The translations under genes and the position numbers were made by a program. Below are positions 1 to 5,429 of a stretch of DNA of 6,646 nucleotides, piece by piece; position 1 is the stretch's first letter; every line of letters begins with the position of its first letter. The stretch is taken from positions 1 through 6,646 of the forward strand of contig JBKOWZ010000182.1 of the NCBI GenBank assembly GCA_046724665.1. The letters run 5' to 3'. Source of the DNA: Actinocrinis sp046724665 (GTDB taxonomy: Bacteria; Actinomycetota; Actinomycetes; Streptomycetales; Catenulisporaceae). The notes beneath the pieces are model-generated. The model was given only the letters and a program-made list of their open reading frames with translations, did no database searches and was not told the DNA's origin.

Positions 1-372
1 CTCGAGTTCTTCGCCTCGTTCGTCCCCCTGGTCGGTTCGCCGGTGGCCATGGCCATCGCGACCGTGGTGGCGCTGGCCGGGCGCGGCGTGCTCACCGCGG
101 CGATCGTGCTGGCGCTGATCGTGGTGATCGGGCAGCTCGAGGGGCATGTGCTGCAACCGCTGGTGATGGGCTGGGCCGTGCAGCTGCACCCGGTGGCCGT
201 GGCGGTCTCGGTGATCTCCGGAAGCATCGTCGCGGGGGTGCTCGGCGCGGTGGTGGCCGTGCCGCTGGTGTCGATCGCGTGGTCGATAGTGCGCGAACTG
301 CGCACGGATCCGCAGGACGGCAAGGACCCTGACGAGGCCGCGGCAGGGCGCGAGATTGCCGACGCTCCCTAG
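1..372 (+). CDS. AI-2E family transporter, C-terminal fragment (5' end outside window)
   Basis: The reading frame is open from base 1 to a TAG at 370-372 and gives 123 residues with no start visible, so this is the tail of a longer protein. AI-2E family (PF01594) members are usually about 350 residues with about eight membrane segments. The fragment shows the family's C-terminal pattern: a hydrophobic stretch with FVPLVG near residues 7-12, a second hydrophobic helix ending in GQLEGHVLQPLVMG (about 44-57), then LHP (61-63) and a long glycine/alanine/valine-rich helix pair (about 64-95) ending in a VPLV motif. A charged, acidic cytoplasmic tail follows (about 96-123). The family was named for export of the quorum signal AI-2 (TqsA), but many members have other or unknown roles, including Na+/H+ antiport, so the substrate here is not assignable. 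A separate promoter region follows it, so it is probably not cotranscribed with the hydrolase downstream. Confidence 0.85.
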   Translation, partial: LEFFASFVPLVGSPVAMAIATVVALAGRGVLTAAIVLALIVVIGQLEGHVLQPLVMGWAVQLHPVAVAVSVISGSIVAGVLGAVVAVPLVSIAWSIVRELRTDPQDGKDPDEAAAGREIADAP

Positions 373-376
373 CTCC

Positions 377-415
377 TTGCATTTCTTGCAATGAGCGATT
401 GAAAATTTGCGCAAA
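377..415. promoter_or_regulatory. Putative operator cluster: TTGCA dyad plus TTTGCGCAAA palindrome
   Basis: Just after the transporter stop codon, in an AT-rich patch of otherwise GC-rich DNA, TTGCA occurs at 377-381 and again at 386-390. The second copy also reads as TGCAA at 387-391, so the pair forms an inverted repeat TTGCA-N5-TGCAA. A perfect 10-bp palindrome TTTGCGCAAA, with a central CpG, lies at 406-415. Both elements are upstream of the candidate -35 box at 428. A palindrome with a central CG is the usual form of LacI-family operators, and in Streptomyces such regulators commonly control secreted carbohydrate hydrolases. The assignment to that family is inference; no regulator gene is in the window. 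Confidence 0.45.
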
Positions 416-427
416 GCATTCGAACTA

Positions 428-456
428 TTGCGGGCATGTGTCGCCGTGGCTACAGT
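428..456 (+). promoter_or_regulatory. Candidate sigma70-type (HrdB-like) promoter for the secreted hydrolase
   Basis: TTGCGG at 428-433 and TACAGT at 451-456 are separated by exactly 17 bp and match the actinobacterial vegetative consensus (TTGACA-like and TAnnnT). The predicted transcription start near 463 would give a 5' leader of about 100 nt before the ATG at 562. It would also rule out the in-frame ATG at 436 as the translation start, because that codon lies inside the promoter. The operator-like elements lie directly upstream. Confidence 0.45.
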
Positions 457-561
457 CTGCCGCACCGAGCACCCACGGCTCACCCACTGACGCCGCCTTC
501 GGACGCCGCGCGCCGCAGTCGCGGTGCGGTGGACCGGCTGACGCGTCAGGGAAGGAATTCC

Positions 562-2952
562 ATGGCAGTCACCCGCAGGAAGCTCATCGTCTCGGCGGTC
601 GCCGGAACCGCCGCCGCCTCGGTGCCCGCGCTGCGGCCCTCGCCGGTGTCGGCGGCCAGCGCGCCCGGGGACGTGGTCGGCAAGATCACCGTCGGGTATC
701 AGGGCTGGTTCGCGTGCAGCGGCGACGGCGCCCCGATCAACGGCTGGTGGCACTGGAGCCAGAACTGGTCGCAGGCCCCGTCGCCGGGCAACAACGTGAT
801 CAAGGGCTGGCCGGACATGAACGAGTACACGAACAAGTACCAGACCGGGTACGCGAACTTCACCAACGGCCAGCCCGCGACGCTGTTCTCTTCATACGAT
901 CAGCAGACCGTCAATACGCACTTCCTGTGGATGCAGCAGAACGGTTGCGACACGGCCGCCCTGCAACGCTTCAACCCGAACAGCAGCGAGGGCCCCACCC
1001 GCGACGCGATGGCCGCCAAGGTACGCACCGCCGCCGAGACCTACGGCCGCAAGTACTACATCATGTACGACGTCACCGGCTGGATGAACATGCAGGCCGA
1101 GATCAAGGCCGACTGGACTAACAAAATGTCCGCGCACACGGCGTCCACCGCGTACGCGAGGCAGAACGGCAAACCCGTCGTCTGCATCTGGGGATACGGC
1201 TTCAACGACGGCAACCACCCATGGGACGCCGCCACCTGCCTCGACGTCGTCAACTGGTTCAAGGGCCAGGGCTGCTACGTCATCGGCGGCGTACCCCGCG
1301 AATGGCGCACCGGCACCGGAGGCTCGCGGGCCGGCTACAGCGGCGTGTACCACGCGTTCAACATGATCTCGCCCTGGATGGTCGGCGCGATCGGCAACGT
1401 TACCGATTCCGACAACGCCTACAACACGTACACCGTGCCTGACCAGGCCGACTGCAACGCGAACGGCATCGACTACCAGCCCTGCGTCCTGCCGGGCGAT
1501 CTGTCGCTGCGTCAGCGGGTGCACGGCGACTTCATGTGGCGGCAGTTCTACAACATGGTGCGCGCCGGCGTACAAGGCATCTACATCTCCATGTTCGACG
1601 AGTACGGCGAAGGCAACCAGATCGCAAAGACCTCGGCGACCCAGGCCACCGTCCCGTCGAACTCCGGCCTGCTCTCGCTCGACGAGGACGGCACGGCCTG
1701 CTCGTCGGACTACTACCTGCGCCTGGCCAACGACGGCGGTCGGATGCTCAAGGGCCAGATCGCCCTGACCGCGACCCGGCCCACCCAGCCTGTCGTCGGC
1801 GGCGGCGACACCACGCCGCCGAGCGTGCCGGGCAATCTGCACGTGACAGCGAGCACGGACACGACAGTCGCGCTGGCGTGGAACGCGTCAACCGACAACG
1901 TGGGCGTCGCCGGGTACCACGTGCAGCGCGTGAACGGCAGCGCCGTCACCGTGGTCGGTTCTACGGCCACGACCAGTTTCACCGTCACCGGCCTGACCGC
2001 CTCGACGAGCTACACGTTCGACGTGGCCGCGTATGACGCGGCGGGGAACGTGTCGGCGGCGTCGAACACGGTGACCGTCACGACGAGCGCGCCGTCGGGC
2101 AATACCGATCTGGCGCTGCATCAGCCGGTGACCGCGAGCAGCTCCACACAGAACTACGGGCCCGGCAACACCGTGGACGGCGACGCGAACACCTACTGGG
2201 AGAGCGCCAACAACGCGTTCCCGCAATGGATCCAGGTGGACCTTGGCACGTCGAGGGTCATCGGCTCGCTCACGCTGACGCTGCCGCCGTCGGGCTCGTG
2301 GGGCGCGCGTACGCAGACCATCACCGTCCAAGGCAGCGCCGACGGCACGAACTACAGCACCATCGTCGGCCCGACCGGCTACAGGTTCGACCCGAGTACC
2401 GGTAACAGCGTGAGCGTGACGCTACCGAGCACGACGACGCGGTACGTCAGGCTCACCTTCACTGCCAACACCGGCTGGCCAGCCGCACAGCTGTCGGGCT
2501 TCTCGGTGTTCACGGGGGCCGGTTCGCCGCCGCCGTCGAACCTGGCGCTGAACAAGCCCACCACGGCGAGTGGCTCGCAGGCGGGCTTCCCGTCGTCCAA
2601 CGCCGTGGACGGGAACACCAGCAGCTACTGGGAGAGCGCCAACAACGCGTTCCCGCAGTGGATCCAGGTCGATCTCGGCTCGAGCCAGAGTGTCAGCCGC
2701 CTGGTGCTGAACCTGCCGTCGTCGAGCTCGTGGGGCGCGCGTACGCAGACCATCACCGTCCAGGGCAGCACCGACGGCACGAACTACACCACGATCGCCG
2801 GCTCGACCGGCTACACGTTCGACCCGAACACCGGCAACGCGGTGACCGTCAGGTTCACCGCTGCCAACACGCGTTACGTGCGGCTGACCTTCACCGCCAA
2901 CACCGGCTGGCCCGCCGGTCAGCTCTCCGAGCTCCAGGTCTACAGCTCCTGA
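562..2952 (+). CDS. Secreted GH71/GH99-like glycoside hydrolase with FN3 and two discoidin (CBM32-like) domains
   Basis: A 796-residue exported enzyme, expected to act on an extracellular glycan. The ATG at 562 is preferred over the in-frame ATG at 436: it has a Shine-Dalgarno AAGGA at 552-556 and begins a signal peptide with a Tat-like TRRKLIV (residues 4-10), a hydrophobic core and likely cleavage after VSA (29-31). The catalytic domain spans about residues 40-405. It opens with GYQGWF (45-50) and contains FDEYGEGNQI (345-354), whose Glu347 and Glu350 have the E-x-x-E spacing of the catalytic pair in GH99 endo-alpha-mannosidases. Eight cysteines, all in this domain, would allow disulfides outside the cell. 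A fibronectin type III domain follows (about 415-510), starting DTTPPSVPGNL. Two F5/8 type C modules come next (about 514-650 and 660-795), joined by a PPP linker, with conserved Trp546 and Trp690 in WESANNAFPQWIQVDLG. Substrate unknown; similar proteins are often annotated only as xylosidase or discoidin-domain protein. Fold assignment is moderately sure, activity is not. Confidence 0.85.
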   Translation: MAVTRRKLIVSAVAGTAAASVPALRPSPVSAASAPGDVVGKITVGYQGWFACSGDGAPINGWWHWSQNWSQAPSPGNNVIKGWPDMNEYTNKYQTGYANFTNGQPATLFSSYDQQTVNTHFLWMQQNGCDTAALQRFNPNSSEGPTRDAMAAKVRTAAETYGRKYYIMYDVTGWMNMQAEIKADWTNKMSAHTASTAYARQNGKPVVCIWGYGFNDGNHPWDAATCLDVVNWFKGQGCYVIGGVPREWRTGTGGSRAGYSGVYHAFNMISPWMVGAIGNVTDSDNAYNTYTVPDQADCNANGIDYQPCVLPGDLSLRQRVHGDFMWRQFYNMVRAGVQGIYISMFDEYGEGNQIAKTSATQATVPSNSGLLSLDEDGTACSSDYYLRLANDGGRMLKGQIALTATRPTQPVVGGGDTTPPSVPGNLHVTASTDTTVALAWNASTDNVGVAGYHVQRVNGSAVTVVGSTATTSFTVTGLTASTSYTFDVAAYDAAGNVSAASNTVTVTTSAPSGNTDLALHQPVTASSSTQNYGPGNTVDGDANTYWESANNAFPQWIQVDLGTSRVIGSLTLTLPPSGSWGARTQTITVQGSADGTNYSTIVGPTGYRFDPSTGNSVSVTLPSTTTRYVRLTFTANTGWPAAQLSGFSVFTGAGSPPPSNLALNKPTTASGSQAGFPSSNAVDGNTSSYWESANNAFPQWIQVDLGSSQSVSRLVLNLPSSSSWGARTQTITVQGSTDGTNYTTIAGSTGYTFDPNTGNAVTVRFTAANTRYVRLTFTANTGWPAGQLSELQVYSS
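2193..2762 (+). repeat. Internal direct duplication encoding the two discoidin modules (432-bp period)
   Basis: The two C-terminal modules of the hydrolase are in register at a 432-bp (144-codon) offset. Bases 2193-2225 are identical to 2625-2657 (33 nt), and 2294-2330 are identical to 2726-2762 (37 nt), including synonymous positions. The coordinates given run from the first identical block to the last; protein-level similarity extends over the whole of both modules. Identity at wobble positions indicates recent tandem duplication or gene conversion rather than only selection on protein sequence. Confidence 0.85.
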
Positions 2953-2987
2953 GCGAAATCCGTGTCCGGCGGCGCCGGGTCCCCGGG

Positions 2988-2993
2988 TAGCAT
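2988..2993 (+). promoter_or_regulatory. Candidate -10 element (TAGCAT) of the ABC-F gene
   Basis: TAGCAT ends 9 nt before the GTG at 3003, in the 50-bp gap after the hydrolase stop codon. There is no recognisable Shine-Dalgarno sequence before the GTG and no clear -35 box. The same hexamer sits 6 nt before the exporter gene's GTG, which strengthens the reading as a promoter giving a leaderless or nearly leaderless transcript. The 9-nt gap is slightly longer than ideal, so this is weaker than the exporter case. Confidence 0.35.
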
Positions 2994-3002
2994 GAGCGTT
3001 TT

Positions 3003-4643
3003 GTGACCGCCACGCTCATCGCCAAGGACCTCGCCGCCGGACACGGCGACCGGATGCTGTTCTCCGGGCTCGACCTCGTCGTCGCCCCGCAGGACGTGAT
3101 CGGCCTGGTCGGCGCCAACGGCGCGGGCAAGTCCACGCTGCTGCGGCTGCTCGCCGGGCTCGACCAGGCGGAGAAGGGCGAGGTGCGGCTGAGCCCGCCG
3201 ACCGCCACCGTCGGGCATCTGCCGCAGGAGCCGGAGCGGCGCGCCGACGAGACGGTACGCGCGTTCCTGGCCCGGCGCACCGGGGTCGCGGCGGCGCAGC
3301 GCGATCTCGACGCCGGCACCGAGGCGCTGGTCGAGGAGCTTCCGGGGGCCGACGACGCGTACGCGGCCGCGCTGGAGCGCTGGCTGAGCCTCGGCGGCGC
3401 GGACCTGGACGAGCGGGCCGAGCAGGTCGCCGCCGATTTGGGGCTCGCGGTGGATCTCGACCAGCCGATGGCCTCGCTGTCCGGCGGGCAGGCCGCGCGG
3501 GCGGGGCTCGCCTCGCTGCTGCTGAGCCGCTACGACGTGTTCCTGCTCGACGAGCCGACCAACGACCTGGACCTGGACGGGCTGGAGCGGCTGGAGTCGT
3601 TCGTCACCGGGCTGCGCGCCGGGACCGTGGTGGTCAGCCACGACCGCGAGTTCCTGACCCGCACGGTCACCCGCGTGCTGGAGCTGGATCTGGCGCAGCA
3701 GCAGGTGAACCTGTACGGCGGCGGTTATGCCGGATACCTCGAAGAGCGCGAGGTGGCGCGCCGCCATGCCCGCGCCGACTACGAGCAATACGCCGACACG
3801 CGCGCGTCGCTTGAGGCTCGGGCGCGGATGCAGCGCGCGTGGATGGAGCAGGGCGTGCGCAACGCCCGGCGCAAGGCCGGCTCGGACAACGACAAGATCG
3901 GCCGCAAGTTCCGCACCGAGACCACAGAGAAGCAGGCGGCGAAGGCGCGCCAGACCGAGCGGATGATCGAGCGGATGGACGTGGTCGAGGAGCCGCGCAA
4001 GGAGTGGGAGCTGCGGATGGAGATCGCCGCGGCGCCGCGCTCGGGATCGGTGGTGGCCACGCTGCGCGGCGCGGTGGTGCGGCGCGGCGGATTCACGCTG
4101 GGGCCGGTGGATCTGGAGATCGGCTGGGCGCAGCGGGTCGCGATCACCGGGGCGAACGGCGCGGGCAAGTCCACGCTGCTCGCGGCGCTGCTCGGGCGCG
4201 CCGAACTGGCCGCGGGGCACGCGGCGCTGGGGCCGGGCGTGGTGGTCGGCGAGATCGACCAGGCGCGCGGGCTGTTCCTCGGCGAGCAGCCACTGCTTGA
4301 CGCGTTCGGCGCGCAGGTGCCCGAACAGACGCCGGCCGACGTTCGAACCCTGCTGGCGAAGTTCGGGCTGCGCGCCGCGCATGTGCTGCGTCCCGCCGCG
4401 ACCCTCTCCCCCGGAGAGCGCACCCGCGCCGCGCTGGCGCTGTTGCAGGCGCGCGGGGTCAACCTGCTGGTGCTGGACGAGCCGACCAACCACCTCGACC
4501 TGCCGGCGATCGAGCAGCTCGAGTCCGCGCTGGACTCGTACTCGGGCACGCTGCTGCTGGTCACGCACGACCGCCGGATGCTCGACGCGGTGCGGGTCAC
4601 GCGGCGTCTGGAAGTGGTGGAAGGCCGAGTCGCCGAGTTATAG
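3003..4643 (+). CDS. ABC-F family ATPase (duplicated ATP-binding cassette, no membrane domain)
   Basis: A 546-residue soluble protein with two ATP-binding cassettes and no transmembrane segments, the ABC-F layout. ABC-F proteins act on the ribosome, either as translation factors (EttA-like) or as antibiotic-resistance proteins that displace drugs (Vga, Msr and OleB types). Cassette 1 has Walker A GANGAGKST (37-45), signature LSGGQ (159-163), Walker B VFLLDEPTN (179-187, catalytic Glu184) and switch His213 in SHD. Cassette 2 has Walker A GANGAGKST (383-391), a variant signature LSPGE (468-472), Walker B LLVLDEPTN (488-496, Glu493) and His522 in THD. The charged inter-domain linker (about 240-345), rich in Arg, Lys, Glu and Ala, is the part that reaches the ribosomal P/E site in this family. 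Both catalytic sites look intact. The GTG at 3003 fits the normal N-terminus and lacks a Shine-Dalgarno sequence. Resistance versus general translation role cannot be decided here; no biosynthetic genes or drug target genes are adjacent. Confidence 0.93.
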   Translation: MTATLIAKDLAAGHGDRMLFSGLDLVVAPQDVIGLVGANGAGKSTLLRLLAGLDQAEKGEVRLSPPTATVGHLPQEPERRADETVRAFLARRTGVAAAQRDLDAGTEALVEELPGADDAYAAALERWLSLGGADLDERAEQVAADLGLAVDLDQPMASLSGGQAARAGLASLLLSRYDVFLLDEPTNDLDLDGLERLESFVTGLRAGTVVVSHDREFLTRTVTRVLELDLAQQQVNLYGGGYAGYLEEREVARRHARADYEQYADTRASLEARARMQRAWMEQGVRNARRKAGSDNDKIGRKFRTETTEKQAAKARQTERMIERMDVVEEPRKEWELRMEIAAAPRSGSVVATLRGAVVRRGGFTLGPVDLEIGWAQRVAITGANGAGKSTLLAALLGRAELAAGHAALGPGVVVGEIDQARGLFLGEQPLLDAFGAQVPEQTPADVRTLLAKFGLRAAHVLRPAATLSPGERTRAALALLQARGVNLLVLDEPTNHLDLPAIEQLESALDSYSGTLLLVTHDRRMLDAVRVTRRLEVVEGRVAEL

Positions 4644-4689
4644 CAAGCACCGTTGGCTAGGGAACGCAGCGGCGTGCGGCGCGATCAAC

Positions 4690-4741
4690 CAGATAAGTCA
4701 GTCAGACAAGTCAGTCAGACAAGTCAGTCAGATAAATCAGA
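4690..4741. repeat. Four tandem copies of a 13-bp unit, CAGAYAAGTCAGT
   Basis: Copies lie at 4690-4702 (CAGATAAGTCAGT), 4703-4715 and 4716-4728 (both CAGACAAGTCAGT), and 4729-4741 (CAGATAAATCAGA). The two inner copies are identical. The outer copies share a C-to-T change, and the last also differs at two further positions. The block is much more AT-rich than its surroundings. It fills part of the 132-bp gap between the ABC-F stop codon and the LysE-type start codon. It ends 22 bp before the candidate -10 hexamer, so it occupies roughly -86 to -35 relative to a start at 4776. It could be an array of regulator sites or a simple slippage repeat. Confidence 0.9.
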
Positions 4742-4763
4742 TGGCCGGTTCGCGACGGGGTCG

Positions 4764-4769
4764 TAGCAT
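4764..4769 (+). promoter_or_regulatory. Candidate -10 element (TAGCAT) of the LysE-type exporter gene
   Basis: TAGCAT is followed by 6 nt and then the GTG at 4776. That spacing puts the expected transcription start on the start codon itself and predicts a leaderless mRNA. No Shine-Dalgarno sequence precedes the GTG. There is no good -35 hexamer at 16-18 bp; the last 13-bp repeat copy ends at about that position, so an activator bound to the repeats might compensate. Confidence 0.45.
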
Positions 4770-4775
4770 CATCGC

Positions 4776-5429
4776 GTGATACCGACGGACCACATCGCGC
4801 CGTTCCTGCTGACGGCGATCATCATCATCCTCGCGCCTGGACCTCAGGTGCTGTTCGTCGTCGGCCGGGCCCTGGCCTACGGCAAGCGCACGGCGCTCTC
4901 GACGGCGGCCGGCGGGACTTTCGGCGCGTACGTGCAGGCGATCCTGGTCTCGCTGGGGCTCGGCACGCTGGTCGAGCGGTCGGCGATCGTGTACACCTCG
5001 CTCAAGCTGGCCGGCGCGGCGTACCTGGTGTTCCTCGGGGTCAAGGCGTTCCGAGAGCGGCGCGCTCTGCACGCGGACATGGAAGCCGAGTCGGGGAACG
5101 GCACCCCGCGCACCGTGTCGGGTCTGCGGGCAGCGCGGCAGGGCGTGCTGGTCGGGATCACCAACCCGAAGGCGGCGGTGTTCTTCGGCGCGATCCTGCC
5201 GCAGTTCGTCGATCGGGCGAGCGGCCACGTCCCGCTCCAGATGATCGTGTTCGCCACGATGTTCTCCACGATGGCGCTGGTCTGCGACTGCACCTGGGGC
5301 CTGGTGGCCGGGACCGCGCGCAACTGGTTCGCTCGATCGCCGCGCCGGCTCGCGCTGGTCGGCGGGGCCGGCGGCCTGGCGATGGTCGGGCTCGGCGTGG
5401 GGATCGCCGTCAGCGGCCGAAAAGAGTGA
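4776..5429 (+). CDS. LysE/RhtB family exporter (amino-acid or small-metabolite efflux)
   Basis: A 217-residue membrane protein, close to the usual 200-220 for this family, which exports amino acids such as lysine, threonine and homoserine lactone, or related small metabolites, using the proton motive force. It shows the N-terminal family signature APGPQVLFVVGRALAYGKR (20-38), the KLAGAAYLVFLGV helix (77-89) and GITNPKAAVFFGAILPQF (127-144), all typical positions. About six hydrophobic segments are visible (roughly 6-28, 39-63, 70-90, 122-141, 153-179, 192-213), with a charged cytoplasmic loop at 92-120. The GTG start places the first helix normally; no Shine-Dalgarno sequence is seen. The substrate cannot be predicted from sequence. 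The gene has its own candidate promoter beside the 13-bp repeat array and ends inside the 3' end of the convergent racemase gene. It is probably monocistronic. Confidence 0.92.
   Translation: MIPTDHIAPFLLTAIIIILAPGPQVLFVVGRALAYGKRTALSTAAGGTFGAYVQAILVSLGLGTLVERSAIVYTSLKLAGAAYLVFLGVKAFRERRALHADMEAESGNGTPRTVSGLRAARQGVLVGITNPKAAVFFGAILPQFVDRASGHVPLQMIVFATMFSTMALVCDCTWGLVAGTARNWFARSPRRLALVGGAGGLAMVGLGVGIAVSGRKE

Noticed and set aside
436..561. In-frame N-terminal extension of the hydrolase from an ATG at 436
   Set aside because: It would place 42 arginine/proline-rich residues before a clear Tat-like signal peptide, overlaps the best promoter match, and lacks the Shine-Dalgarno sequence that precedes the ATG at 562.
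555..565. Adjacent EcoRI (GAATTC) and NcoI (CCATGG) sites at the hydrolase start, and XhoI (CTCGAG) at base 1, as signs of an engineered construct
   Set aside because: Surrounding sequence is continuous natural-looking actinomycete DNA with no vector sequence; the sites are explained by the Shine-Dalgarno/ATG context and chance.
892..1842. A 316-codon minus-strand open frame within the hydrolase gene
   Set aside because: Low-complexity valine/alanine/arginine-rich translation typical of a GC-bias shadow; the sense strand carries the conserved domain.
2966..2978. Possible terminator hairpin CCGGC-GGC-GCCGG after the hydrolase
   Set aside because: The stem is only 5 bp and no T-tract follows; such GC palindromes arise readily by chance here and it overlaps the presumed ABC-F promoter. 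It might still cause some termination.
2992..3006. Four-codon ORF (ATG AGC GTT TTG TGA) overlapping the ABC-F GTG start, as a possible regulatory uORF
   Set aside because: It overlaps the candidate -10 hexamer and has no ribosome-binding site, so it is probably not transcribed.
2940..4568. A 542-codon open frame on the minus strand, antisense to the ABC-F gene
   Set aside because: Its arginine-, glutamine- and leucine-rich translation has no domain-like pattern, and such long antisense frames are normal shadows of GC-rich coding sequence; the plus strand has unambiguous ABC motifs.
4644..4689. Possible terminator downstream of the ABC-F gene
   Set aside because: Only short, imperfect stems (for example GCAC with GTGC) and no T-tract were found.
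4690..4741. CRISPR array or plasmid-type replication iterons
   Set aside because: The 13-bp units are directly contiguous without spacers, and no cas, rep or other replication gene is nearby.
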